Shown here: in pieces, positions 16,638 to 25,170 of the stretch
How positions within the stretch are numbered: position 1 is the first letter of the stretch
How the letters are laid out: each line of letters starts with the position of its first letter
From: Legionella longbeachae
Lineage (GTDB): Bacteria > Pseudomonadota > Gammaproteobacteria > Legionellales > Legionellaceae
NCBI GenBank assembly: GCA_016191305.1
Contig: JACPOX010000103.1
Location: forward strand, 23,268 to 51,141
Length of the DNA: 27,874 nucleotides
Direction of reading: 5' to 3'
The notes under the pieces: generated by a model
Databases searched by the model: none
What the model was told of the DNA's origin: nothing
Seen by the model: the letters and a program-made list of their open reading frames with translations, nothing else
Made by a program: the position numbers and the translations under genes

Positions 16638-19600
16638 CTATTCAATTCCAATACCTTCATCTGAAACAGTTATGCTTTTTATTTTTCTTTGTTCACAATG
16701 AATACTATTTATCTCCCCATCACATCCAATAGCCTCAACACCGTGAGATGTTAATGTGCTTATTAAATCCAACATTACATGCTTACGATTCATAACAAAC
16801 GTAGAGGCAAAGCATCGCCAAAACTTCCATCCTGCACGTTCAAGAATTCTCTGCCTGTTCATATCGTCTTCCCATTTTGAAGCATCATGATAACGATCCC
16901 CATCACACTCAATAGCCAGGCGAGCATCATTATGCCCCTCTACAACCATATCCAGACGATAGTTTCCTACTTTGACTTGAGGAATTACTCTGTAACCACG
17001 CTCAGTTAATAGATCAAAAATTTCCAATTCAAAACCTGACTCACAGAGTTCTCTAAGGTTTTTTACCTTTATTTCATCTTGGGCAAAGGGTGAGCTGAAA
17101 TGCTCAATTAAACCGCGTCTTAAACTGTCTTTTGGGCTTAGATTATCTAACTCAACACTCCTTACTAAGTACATACGATCCCGTGCCCTTGATGCGGCAA
17201 CATTAAATCGCTGTGCAGAGGCTTCGCGTGAATCCGCTTTCACATTATCTGGAGTTGCTACCATTGATAAAAACATGATGTCGCGCTCTTTACCTTGAAA
17301 TGTAAGAGCATCACCACAAGTAATTTTATGATTAGTTATTTTATCTGGCGTTATATCTCGCTGAATCATTTCCCATATTTTTCTCGCTTGTTCATTGCCT
17401 AGCAAAGAAACAACGCCAATTGTTCGATTGGCCATAGCAGGATCGTTGCAAATATTATTTATTTCCTCGACAATAAACTTTGCTTCAGCATTATTTTCTT
17501 TATTTATACGAAATCCATCTTCAATAATGACGTCGATTAGAGGGGGATCCAGACGTTCTGATTTGGTTGGCAATCTCAGTGGCTTTAGTTCATGGTTATA
17601 AAATTCTCTCTTGGAGTACTCAATAATTGGTGTAACACAACGAAAATGCTCGCGTAGCATAATTTGTGAATGTAATGCTGCTCGAATGTCTGGGGTTGCA
17701 TTCTTTGCCAATTGCAGCCAAGTGCGTTTAGCAACCACATCTTGATAAGTCTTTGCCAATTGTTTTTCATATTCACAGCGTTGAGTGGTTAATTTTTTAA
17801 ACTCATCAAAATGACTCATTGAATAAAAATAGTTAGCCAAACGACGAAGCCGCCATGCTTGGTTCCAATCATCGGGCAATAAAGAATCCACTGTACTTTC
17901 TAGCGGAGTTTCTTTAAGTTTTTGTGCCCATTGGGTAGCACCAGATTGATGAATTAAATCGCATATTGAATACACATCATCTAGCGCAGGTTTTAACCCA
18001 TGAATGCGCCTCAACTCTTCTATCAAGTGGGTTGATTGATTTTGTATTTCCATATCACTGATGGATGGATTGCCCACAGTTTCAGAAAAAAATATTTTGA
18101 TTTTTTCAGAAATCCGGCCATTAAAGATTGATAGGCTATTTAATATCGTTTCTCTATCAGACCAAGCTTTTGACGAATGATAAAAATTAAGATTTTTTTC
18201 AAGCAACCCAATTAACTCATCCATATAAGCATTAACCTCAAACAACTCATTTAAATAAGGCCATGATTGCAAGAGTGAATCCAAGCACTTTTTAATTTCA
18301 ACTTCCAGTCCAATATACTTTTTGACGGCGTAATAAAAATCTAATTCTGTTCTAGCCTGCTGAGGGGGATTAACAGTCTCACTATTTATGAGTGAAAAAA
18401 TAGACAGTTCAGTGGCTATTTTATTCCATCGTAAAACAAGTTCATCAATACGATTGCAGAGTGATACATAACGGTAAATATGCAGCCATTCATCTTGGTT
18501 CTTGGCTGGTTTATTTAAAATAAGAATGCCATCAATTTTTTTGATTAATGCTCGTTTTGTTACTCTTCCACTAATTCCAAAAGGCTGCTTGCCCTCACTT
18601 TTATTAGCAATAGCTTGAGTAATTTCATCTGTTAATTTGAGCTCAGTTGGTATAACAACAGGGGTTTCTAAAAAAACATTTTTTTCAGCATGTAAATTAT
18701 TCACTTCATCAGCAATTTTTTCAATAAGTTGAATGATTGGCGTTGAATCAGGATTTTTTAAACATAATTGTAACGAGCCAAACCATGATAGGTTGGCCAT
18801 TTCTAATTGCTTTTTTATAGCTCTATATTCGTATAACGCATTTAATATCGATTCAACTTCAGTAATATTTTCTGCTAAATCTGGAATTTGAAAAACATCA
18901 GCAGACAGAACCTGATCTTTTAGCGTTTTGTTTTTCAATAACTCGCGATGAAGATTCAATATACTGTTTAATTTAGGGATATCTTCCAATGCAGGTAGTA
19001 ACTTACCAAAGTAATCAAGATCTCTCTGCAAATTACGTCTTGCTTCTCTGAGTTGTATAATATCGGTATTATCAAACCTTGGCTTATGTTCGTCTGCGAT
19101 AGAAATGGGATCATCAAGCCAATCAAATTCCCCATTTGCTGCAGCAATTTCTTTTGCTGCGTCCTCCGGGTGAGTTTCTTGTCCATCCATATAAATAGAT
19201 TGAATATTGCTTTTTGCCCAATTGGTAATAGACCGATCTATCCATGCCAATTTTGCATGAAGCTTATCAATAAATTGCTCGTCATTTTCAATCTCGCATC
19301 CAAGTGCAGCACGATCAATAGTTTGTAATTCTTGAGCAATTTTAGAGATAGCGAACTCAAACTGCTTCATTCCATCTTGCTCATTGGTTAAAAGAGAAAT
19401 GGCCAAGGGCTGAATTGTTGCAGGCAGTTTTTCTTTCAACACAGTTAATGCTGGCTCTTTCATAGAGGTAACAAGTACACGCTTACCATTCGCCATATAA
19501 TGGGCAATAATATTAGCAATTGTATGTGTTTTACCTGTTCCTGGAGGACCTTGGACAACAACCCCATTTGAATGTTCTAGTTTTTGTACAATTTTTACTT

Positions 19601-20858
19601 GTTCTTCGTTAAATGGAAGAGGAAAAAACAACTCACTTACTGTCTCTGCATTGCTTTCATTTGAAGTATATCCAAGGTTGGATAAGCCACGAAAATTAGT
19701 AAGCTTTATTTCACGATGCTCATCGACTGGCTCTTGCACCATTTCTTTAATAACACAGGATATCTCACCCGTTTCTTCAGCACTAAAATGCTTTTTGAAA
19801 TTTTCCAAATCGTGAATATAAAGGCTTTTGCTACGCGGTCTAGCAAATAAAATCCATGTATCAGTAACTTTTAAGTTTTCTACTGAATCAGGGATCTGGC
19901 GATCTTCATTTATAATCTGAGTTGGCCAATACACTCCTTTTGAATCGAGATGTGTTGCTGCAAGTTGTAATTGGGGTTCATATGAGAAACGCTCAAATGG
20001 CGAAAAGTCTTGGACTTGCTTTGATATCAAATCATTATAAGCTTTCTGAACGTCCGCTACCCCCAAACTGTCAATAGACATATAAACATCAAGCTCGAAA
20101 AGTGGCTCAGCAGATCGTCTTGGGCTAATTTCTATAGCCATATCTTTCGGATTTAGTGAAACCTCAACAGATTGAGTGATAAGAGGGTATCTAATATTAA
20201 ATTCATTTGTTTTCCATACACCAAGCCCCATACCCCATACTAATTCAATTTGGGTATCAACAATCGAACCTTCTAATTGCTGCTTTAAGGTGAACAGCTC
20301 TGAATATAGTTTAATTGTACGGCGTCGTTTTTTCTCTTCTTCTGCCCAACTGTTCCATTGATTATGTACGTAATCTTGAAATAAACGCTCAATAGTTTCT
20401 CGATGCTCATATTCTGATAACAACATCAGTGTGGGCTGTTCTTGTACCGTATTGTTTTTTCCATTCCCAATAACATTAACGGTGTCAATTTTGTCCAGAT
20501 CTACAGCTCTTTTTAATAAAGGGGCTGTTTCAGTTTTTCTTGAGAGATCAAGCCAAGGTATTAATTGCTGATCTTGAGGTTCGGGAGGAGGGGTTTCTAC
20601 CAGTCTTTCGATTCTTAACCACAGTTCATCATCATCTTCCGCAATATCAATGTGAACCCCAGGCGAAGAAAGCAACTCATGTTCAAAACGATTAAACAAA
20701 CCATGTTTTACTACATCTTTGATAGGATTAAGCTTTAAGCGAGCCGATTGTTGGGCAAATTCTATAAGAGATAATAGACGTTCTTCTTCCATGCTTCTGG
20801 AAAAAGTTGATGATTGTATGGAAGCATGGAGATTGATATCGTCATTCTTATCTTGCAC
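16638..20858 (-). CDS. Large SF1 helicase with C-terminal Vsr/DUF559-like nuclease, apparent loss of motifs II-III
   Basis: 1406 residues from GTG at 20858, supported by GAGGAAA six bases upstream. Layout: N-terminal unassigned region (about 1-420) starting LIEFAQQSARLKLNP; Walker A GPPGTGKT at 437-444 followed by TSMKEPALTVLKEKLP; a long helical insert (about 500-1050); then IMLREHFRC from 1066 and the RecA2-type motifs TFQGKERDI and RFNVAASRARDRMYLVRS (motif VI); finally a PD-(D/E)XK nuclease resembling Vsr/MTES_1575, with LAIECDGDRYHD (about 1314-1325) and ILERAGWKFWRCF. In relatives as I remember them, IMLREHFRC is preceded by about 130-150 residues containing IDEASQSD (Walker B) and GDDKQVSP (motif III); here it follows LHSQ directly and no DEAS-type motif occurs anywhere. 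Proteins of this layout are found in defence islands, so an anti-phage role is plausible, but this copy may be inactive. Confidence 0.82.
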   Translation of the reverse strand: MQDKNDDINLHASIQSSTFSRSMEEERLLSLIEFAQQSARLKLNPIKDVVKHGLFNRFEHELLSSPGVHIDIAEDDDELWLRIERLVETPPPEPQDQQLIPWLDLSRKTETAPLLKRAVDLDKIDTVNVIGNGKNNTVQEQPTLMLLSEYEHRETIERLFQDYVHNQWNSWAEEEKKRRRTIKLYSELFTLKQQLEGSIVDTQIELVWGMGLGVWKTNEFNIRYPLITQSVEVSLNPKDMAIEISPRRSAEPLFELDVYMSIDSLGVADVQKAYNDLISKQVQDFSPFERFSYEPQLQLAATHLDSKGVYWPTQIINEDRQIPDSVENLKVTDTWILFARPRSKSLYIHDLENFKKHFSAEETGEISCVIKEMVQEPVDEHREIKLTNFRGLSNLGYTSNESNAETVSELFFPLPFNEEQVKIVQKLEHSNGVVVQGPPGTGKTHTIANIIAHYMANGKRVLVTSMKEPALTVLKEKLPATIQPLAISLLTNEQDGMKQFEFAISKIAQELQTIDRAALGCEIENDEQFIDKLHAKLAWIDRSITNWAKSNIQSIYMDGQETHPEDAAKEIAAANGEFDWLDDPISIADEHKPRFDNTDIIQLREARRNLQRDLDYFGKLLPALEDIPKLNSILNLHRELLKNKTLKDQVLSADVFQIPDLAENITEVESILNALYEYRAIKKQLEMANLSWFGSLQLCLKNPDSTPIIQLIEKIADEVNNLHAEKNVFLETPVVIPTELKLTDEITQAIANKSEGKQPFGISGRVTKRALIKKIDGILILNKPAKNQDEWLHIYRYVSLCNRIDELVLRWNKIATELSIFSLINSETVNPPQQARTELDFYYAVKKYIGLEVEIKKCLDSLLQSWPYLNELFEVNAYMDELIGLLEKNLNFYHSSKAWSDRETILNSLSIFNGRISEKIKIFFSETVGNPSISDMEIQNQSTHLIEELRRIHGLKPALDDVYSICDLIHQSGATQWAQKLKETPLESTVDSLLPDDWNQAWRLRRLANYFYSMSHFDEFKKLTTQRCEYEKQLAKTYQDVVAKRTWLQLAKNATPDIRAALHSQIMLREHFRCVTPIIEYSKREFYNHELKPLRLPTKSERLDPPLIDVIIEDGFRINKENNAEAKFIVEEINNICNDPAMANRTIGVVSLLGNEQARKIWEMIQRDITPDKITNHKITCGDALTFQGKERDIMFLSMVATPDNVKADSREASAQRFNVAASRARDRMYLVRSVELDNLSPKDSLRRGLIEHFSSPFAQDEIKVKNLRELCESGFELEIFDLLTERGYRVIPQVKVGNYRLDMVVEGHNDARLAIECDGDRYHDASKWEDDMNRQRILERAGWKFWRCFASTFVMNRKHVMLDLISTLTSHGVEAIGCDGEINSIHCEQRKIKSITVSDEGIGIE

Positions 20859-21132
20859 TGTATTTCCTCAATTTTAATCACAGCCCTTTGCTAATTTTGG
20901 GCAATAGCAACCCATGCAAAGATTCATTTGCTTACATAGACTCCTTTTTTTATTGTTATTATTGGTGGGGTTACGTAAGAACGCGGTATTAAACGTTACG
21001 TTACTAACCTGAATTTTTGATCAATTTCGCTGTGTTGTTATTAAACATTTGCGCGATTTTATATCAAAAAGGAGATTTATACCAATTTCCAAAGCAATAA
21101 TTGGTACAACCTCTTACTAACAAAACAGCAAG
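20859..21132. other. Intergenic stretch between the helicase gene and the REP-transposase unit
   Basis: No gene seen. It contains a short hairpin, TACCAATT (21080-21087) with AATTGGTA (21099-21106), and two GTTACGT copies near 20974 and 20995. The helicase promoter should lie here on the minus strand but no clear match was found. Confidence 0.4.
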
Positions 21133-21161
21133 CGTAGGTCGGGCGCTTCGCCCGACATTTC
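21133..21161 (+). repeat. Left REP hairpin of a RAYT unit
   Basis: 29 nt: CGTAG followed by the stem GTCGGGCG / CGCCCGAC around CTT, then ATTTC. The GTAG tetranucleotide next to the hairpin is the usual foot of a REP sequence. It is the exact inverted copy of 21763-21791. Confidence 0.9.
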
Positions 21162-21233
21162 CTTTCTCTTCTTGCACACTAAAATCAAAACTGTTATATA
21201 CCCTTTCATAACGGAATATCTAAACAATCCAAC

Positions 21234-21761
21234 ATGCGCTATCGAAGAGTGATTATTCCTGGCGGTACTTACTTTTTTACTGTAAATCTACAAAATAGAA
21301 AAAGTAAATTGCTCATTGAATATATTGATACACTACGTTTGGCTTTTCGCCGTGCAAAATATCATTACCCCTTTACAATTGATGCCATTGTCATATTACC
21401 TGATCACCTTCACATGATTATGACCTTACCAGAAAATGATGGGAATTTTTCATTGCGTTGGAATCTTATAAAAGGCATTTTCTCAAGGCAACTACCAAAA
21501 AAGAAAATCCTTTCACCAATACAAAAAAATAAACGTAAACGGGGCATTTGGCAAAACCGTTTTTGGGAACATCTCATTCGTGATGAATTAGATTTTGAAC
21601 ATCATGTCAATTATATTCATTACAATCCTGTGAAACATGGTCATGTTGCTCATCCAATAGATTGGCCTTATTCAAGCATTCATCAATTTATTCGAAAAGG
21701 TATTCTTCATCCTCATTGGACAGAGGAAATAAAACCTCATTCGGTTGTTTTTGGAGAATAA
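21234..21761 (+). CDS. REP-associated tyrosine transposase (RAYT, Y1 family)
   Basis: 175 residues. It has the Y1/IS200-type HUH core: PDHLHMI with the two histidines at 58 and 60, and the catalytic Tyr in NYIHYNPVKHG (first Tyr, residue 127; a second Tyr at 130). The N-terminal RRVIIPGGTYFFTVN is typical of the RAYT group. These proteins nick and join single-stranded REP hairpins. It is flanked by two inverted REP sequences, the arrangement called a REPtron, which implies single-copy domestication rather than a mobile IS. No Shine-Dalgarno is obvious before the ATG. A real RAYT rather than an IS200 transposase because of its size and flanking REPs. Confidence 0.9.
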   Translation: MRYRRVIIPGGTYFFTVNLQNRKSKLLIEYIDTLRLAFRRAKYHYPFTIDAIVILPDHLHMIMTLPENDGNFSLRWNLIKGIFSRQLPKKKILSPIQKNKRKRGIWQNRFWEHLIRDELDFEHHVNYIHYNPVKHGHVAHPIDWPYSSIHQFIRKGILHPHWTEEIKPHSVVFGE

Positions 21762-21762
21762 T

Positions 21763-21791
21763 GAAATGTCGGGCGAAGCGCCCGACCTACG
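21763..21791 (-). repeat. Right REP hairpin of the RAYT unit
   Basis: Exact reverse complement of 21133-21161, all 29 positions: GAAAT, stem GTCGGGCG / CGCCCGAC, then CTACG. It starts two bases after the transposase stop. Confidence 0.9.
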
Positions 21792-22026
21792 TTGGCTAAT
21801 TTTTGAATATTATCAGTCTGATGTTCATCAATCTTTTAAGAGGTAGAAATCAACTTAATATTAAGATGAAGAATACCTTCTTAACAAGTTGTCAAAAATT
21901 CAAGGGATAAATGGGACTGGTGGGGCAACCGCGTCCTTATTAAGTTGTAACCGTCCCCAACTAATTTATTAATGTGGGGCATAGGGGACAATCTCTACTG
22001 CAAGGAGGAAATTGAGGTGGTGCAAA
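21792..22026. other. Gene-free stretch with overlapping C-rich and G-rich pairing options
   Basis: No gene. Around 21950-21990, one CCCC block can pair with either of two GGGG blocks, GTGGGG or ATAGGGGAC, so two exclusive hairpins are possible. No recognised function. Confidence 0.3.
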
Positions 22027-22125
22027 ATGAAAATTTATAATAACGCTAGGAAGAATATGTCGACTCATCCTTTATCTTGCATGATCACTTGGAAAGGTTT
22101 TTTTATGTTCTTTTTTGGGCGCTGA
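22027..22125 (+). CDS. Possible small ORF (32 residues) entering the repeat region
   Basis: ATG at 22027 is preceded by GAGGTGG at a 6-nt spacing, with a second AAGGAGG further upstream. The peptide starts MKIYNNARKNM and ends ITWKGFFMFFFGR, then stops. In the +1 frame the sequence continues as a hydrophobic stretch to 22309 (AEKVLLLPLSVLFRSFAFF...), so a small membrane peptide with a frameshift at the T/G run near 22115 is imaginable. Weak evidence; it may be non-coding. Confidence 0.3.
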   Translation: MKIYNNARKNMSTHPLSCMITWKGFFMFFFGR

Positions 22126-22287
22126 AAAGGTTCTTTTACTTCCCTTAAGCGTTCTTTTCCGTTCTTTTGCGTTCTTTTTTTACCTTTATCTGCCCTTTTT
22201 GGTTCTTTTGCTTCTCTTGGCATTAAAGGGCATTAGAAAAACCCTAAAAGGGGCGAAAAAAAACCTTTTCAGCGCCCTAAAAAGAAC
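22107..22287. repeat. Phased GTTCTTTT direct repeats inside a 26-bp inverted repeat (candidate origin)
   Basis: GTTCTTTT begins at 22107, 22130, 22151, 22161, 22171 and 22202, and once inverted at 22280-22287. Start-to-start distances are 23, 21, 10, 10 and 31 bp, close to whole helical turns. The outer arms, 22107-22132 and 22262-22287, are inverted copies matching at 25 of 26 positions. It lies about 120 bp past the end of the DUF927 ATPase gene. Iteron-like arrays of this kind are typical of replication origins or cooperative binding sites. An alternative is that the repetition reflects low-complexity coding. Confidence 0.6.
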
Positions 22288-22309
22288 AGCAAAGTGCAGG
22301 GCAAGATAG

Positions 22310-22373
22310 GTGAAGTTAGCTAACCCGCGAGCGGGTTGCTAAACTTCACGAGTCTTATTCGCACCTTCGGTGC
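22310..22373. repeat. Two strong hairpins beside the iteron-like array
   Basis: First: GTGAAGTT, AGC and AACCCGC pair with GCGGGTT, GCT and AACTTCAC over 22310-22349 with single-base bulges. Second: GCACC-TTC-GGTGC at 22361-22373, a perfect short hairpin. They could serve as terminators for the minus-strand DUF927 gene, or as structural parts of an origin; no T-run follows in either direction. Confidence 0.6.
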
Positions 22374-22405
22374 TCAACGTAAAAATCCGATGGTGTAGTC
22401 ATTTT

Positions 22406-24157
22406 TTACTCACCTCCCCAAATTTTACCCGTAAAAATATACAGTCTTGGTGTGCCAACGCCTTTGATTCTTGGTTTGTGTGAGGCTAGGCCATCCGGGG
22501 CGGGTTTTAGCCAGCCAGCTTGTAATAAAACCCTTGTCACTGTGCGTTGATCAAACCCCTTACACAACTCATTTTTGTACGTCTCAGTTAACACCATGTA
22601 GATTCGAAACCCTTCGTCATCGGTTTGATAAAATCCTGCTCGGTTGAGAATTTTGTCATTGTTGGGTGAGTTGGCATTATCAAATCGGCTGGCACCATGA
22701 GATTCAAAGAAAGCACGTACTTGCGCCATAATGGCGCGATCTTCGCGGTGACCATCAACCCCAAAAGCATCCTGCCATGCAATAAAACAGGTCTTCGCTG
22801 CATGGAAAGATTCTCCTTTTTGCCACCCTGTCAGATTAAATTGACTCGCCAGTTCACCAGCCGCTGCAACCAGCGCAAAACGTCTTGCAACACGGATTAT
22901 CTGACCTGTTGCATCAGGCTGAATGACTGCATCAACAAAGGTTTGAATGATGTGGGTAATCAATCGGCCGATTGTTTGTCGGTTGGCAACTACTTGATTC
23001 AGCCACGCCATACCGATTGCGCCATGATATCGGCTGCTATATTTCTTTAGCGATAAGGCCATGCTAGCCGGGCTTAATTGATCATGAATTGTTTCAAAAA
23101 TCCCTATCTCACAGCCTGCATCCGCTTCGATATCAGCAAGCCTGATTTCCTGACCTGCGTTAATGCGCTGTCCTGATTTTGCCATCAGAGCCATCAAGGA
23201 TTCTTCACCAGCAGATAAGAAAAATAAAGACCATCGAGAAGACTCCCTGACGGTGCCTGTACGAGAGGCACGCGTTTTTCCCTGACCATTCGCCAACAAA
23301 TAAGCTGCTTCCCCTGCTTCTCTGGGATCTATTTGACTAAGTTCATCAAGAATCAGCAAGCCATCATTGTGTAATGACGCCAAGCCTTCAAGCCCATTGG
23401 TTGTAGTGCGCCATAAACGACAATAAGATTGTGGGTTTCCCCAAACCGAGGCAGCCAGACTCAAAGCAGTACTTTTGCCTGATGACGATGCGCCTCTGAA
23501 ATGAAAACCACCAGAATCTTCGCCAACAATCTTTGACAGAACCGGAGCAAGGGCTACAGATATTGCAAACATCAGTCTTGAGTTGCCAGATGCCAGTCGT
23601 CCTATAGAATCTCGCCATTCCTCAACGCTGCCCTTGGAAGCCATTGCTGGTTCAATAGCATTGGTATTCTGAAATACAATCTTTTCTGTTGATTGCCCGA
23701 TACACTGGGAAGCTGTGACAAAGACATCGCCATGCCAGCCGAGTTTATCAACACATCGTGCACGTGCATCTACAGGAAAGACTTGTAAATAGGAGGCTAA
23801 CAAATCGCGTGCGGCTCTATTAGGAGAAATACTCAATCCTAATCGTGCCAGCTCTCGCCTCACATCGGACGCATCCCCTTGCAACAAAGCCAAGGGCATC
23901 GCCCACTGATGAGTTATTCCGTCATCATCCTGCCATTCCAGCAAACGACCCCACTCACCACTCTGGGCATCTCGGGTTTTGGCAACAACATACAATGGCG
24001 CGCATATCCATCGAGGTGGTAATGGGTTGCCATCTTTATCAATGCCGATAAAAGTTAATCCCTCAGCAGTTAATCGAAAGCGACCACCCGCATAGTCGCA
24101 AAAAACTGGACGCTGCTTTGGTGTATTGGGTAATTCAATAACATGATTTTGTGGCAT
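22406..24157 (-). CDS. DUF927-family ATPase, probable replication helicase of the element
   Basis: 583 residues from ATG at 24157, which has GGAG 8 nt upstream; a TTG six codons earlier is weaker. The DUF927 ATPase core has Walker A GASSSGKST at 222-230, Walker B LLILDELSQ with Asp at 271, and the later RASRTGTVRESSRW arginine-containing stretch. The N-terminal part (RPVFCDYAGGRFRLTAEGLTF) binds no recognised motif; the C-terminal part (about 470-583) looks like a winged-helix region. DUF927 proteins are found in satellite-like islands and phages and are thought to act as helicases in DNA replication. No primase is encoded alongside. It lies 66 bp downstream of the AlpA-like regulator on the same strand and directly upstream of the repeat array. 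Confidence 0.8.
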   Translation of the reverse strand: MPQNHVIELPNTPKQRPVFCDYAGGRFRLTAEGLTFIGIDKDGNPLPPRWICAPLYVVAKTRDAQSGEWGRLLEWQDDDGITHQWAMPLALLQGDASDVRRELARLGLSISPNRAARDLLASYLQVFPVDARARCVDKLGWHGDVFVTASQCIGQSTEKIVFQNTNAIEPAMASKGSVEEWRDSIGRLASGNSRLMFAISVALAPVLSKIVGEDSGGFHFRGASSSGKSTALSLAASVWGNPQSYCRLWRTTTNGLEGLASLHNDGLLILDELSQIDPREAGEAAYLLANGQGKTRASRTGTVRESSRWSLFFLSAGEESLMALMAKSGQRINAGQEIRLADIEADAGCEIGIFETIHDQLSPASMALSLKKYSSRYHGAIGMAWLNQVVANRQTIGRLITHIIQTFVDAVIQPDATGQIIRVARRFALVAAAGELASQFNLTGWQKGESFHAAKTCFIAWQDAFGVDGHREDRAIMAQVRAFFESHGASRFDNANSPNNDKILNRAGFYQTDDEGFRIYMVLTETYKNELCKGFDQRTVTRVLLQAGWLKPAPDGLASHKPRIKGVGTPRLYIFTGKIWGGE

Positions 24158-24223
24158 ACATGATTCTCCAAACAACAGTCAAACCATCGGAATGAAGTAA
24201 ATTCATTCTGACGAATTTTAAAT

Positions 24224-24499
24224 TTATGCATTCTCAACGAGCTGTAGCTGACCTTCGTCACTGGTTGAGTAATAAATTTTTTGTTGTTGGAGAAAATTCA
24301 GCACATCACTTTTTCGGTACAATACCTTGCGACCTATTTTTAAATAAGGAACACCACCACCCGACCAGCGGTTACGTTCAAGTAACTGGGTGGAGCAGCT
24401 TAAAACGGCTGCGATAGTTTGTTGATTAAAAAGTGCCGAATGTGGCGCAGATTCAAATTCGTTTAGTAGATGTAAACGGGATGGTTTTTGTGCAGGCAT
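24224..24499 (-). CDS. AlpA/excisionase-type helix-turn-helix regulator
   Basis: 91 residues. The core FNQQTIAAVLSCSTQLLERNRWSGGGVPYLKIGRKVLYRKSDVLNFLQQQ is a MerR-like winged HTH with the typical excisionase/AlpA ending (PYLKIGRKVLYRKSDVLNFL, about 50-69). Members switch on integrase or replication genes of prophage-like islands. GGAG lies 7 nt before the ATG. It is the first gene of a probable operon with the DUF927 ATPase. Confidence 0.82.
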   Translation of the reverse strand: MPAQKPSRLHLLNEFESAPHSALFNQQTIAAVLSCSTQLLERNRWSGGGVPYLKIGRKVLYRKSDVLNFLQQQKIYYSTSDEGQLQLVENA

Positions 24500-24684
24500 A
24501 GGAAACTCCGCGATTGATTATTCACTCAGCATAATGCTGAACCAGTCCAATCCCTTGAATGAATCCCAATGCCTTTCCGGCCTAGCCAGAACGAAACATT
24601 GTTCTTCTCTTTCCTTAGCTTAATTTAGCTCCTGCTAATTAGTTTTTATTGGCAAAAAATAGATCATACCTCAAACTTGTAAAA

Positions 24685-24714
24685 AGTATCTCGTATTCCT
24701 TCAAAGATTGTCAA
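24685..24714 (-). promoter_or_regulatory. Candidate promoter of the alpA-DUF927 operon
   Basis: On the minus strand, TTGACA (24714-24709, perfect) then 18 bp then GATACT (24690-24685). It lies about 190 bp upstream of the alpA-like start, so a long leader is implied. Confidence 0.4.
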
Positions 24715-24790
24715 GCACAAAAGATCTACTTCAAAGATATGTTATCGAATGATATTGATTGATGCGGAAATTCGTTCTAAAAATGAATCT

Positions 24791-24876
24791 GTCCCATACG
24801 TCCCACCAACACAGAACAAGATTGGGGCAGCTCAACACAGTAATGACGCGGGTGTCCCGCTTGTCCCCGATGTCCC
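24791..24876. repeat. GTCCC repeats at 9-bp spacing
   Basis: GTCCC starts at 24791, 24800, 24854, 24863 and 24872, in two clusters with exactly 9 bp between neighbours. On the plus strand this reads as Val-Pro-x repeats, so the pattern may come from a lost or unexpressed coding sequence, or be a binding-site array. It lies just past the stop of the XRE gene. Confidence 0.5.
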
Positions 24877-24888
24877 GCAGTTTTTCCG

Positions 24889-25170
24889 TTATGGTGCAAT
24901 TCGCTTAAATGCCATGGAGATATCAAAACCACAGGCATGCGCGTATTTTTCCAATGTTTTCCAGCTTGGATTGCTGCTCCCTTTCTCCAATCGAGAAATG
25001 TTTCCTTTTTGTGTTCCCATGCGATCCGCAAGCTGCTCTTGAGTTAACCCGGCTTTTTGACGCATCGAAAGTAATGAGTCAATCAATGCAAATTCTGACT
25101 CTAGTGCGTCATATGCTTGCTTTACGTCCTCATTTTTAAGTGCTTTCTGTTTTAATGTTTTAAGGTTCAT
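24889..25170 (-). CDS. XRE-family antitoxin (HigA-like)
   Basis: 93 residues. The HTH covers about residues 36-70 (MRQKAGLTQEQLADRMGTQKGNISRLEKG) with the family tail NPSWKTLEKYAHACGFDI. Such proteins bind and neutralise a Gp49/HigB-type RNA-interferase toxin and repress their operon. The start ATG (25168-25170) overlaps the TGA of the upstream toxin remnant, the usual toxin-first arrangement. GAGAGG precedes the start. Confidence 0.85.
   Translation of the reverse strand: MNLKTLKQKALKNEDVKQAYDALESEFALIDSLLSMRQKAGLTQEQLADRMGTQKGNISRLEKGSSNPSWKTLEKYAHACGFDISMAFKRIAP

Noticed and set aside
24749..25042. Plus-strand frame with Val-Pro repeats
   Set aside because: It overlaps the real XRE antitoxin on the other strand for much of its length and lacks a ribosome site; only the repeat pattern was kept.
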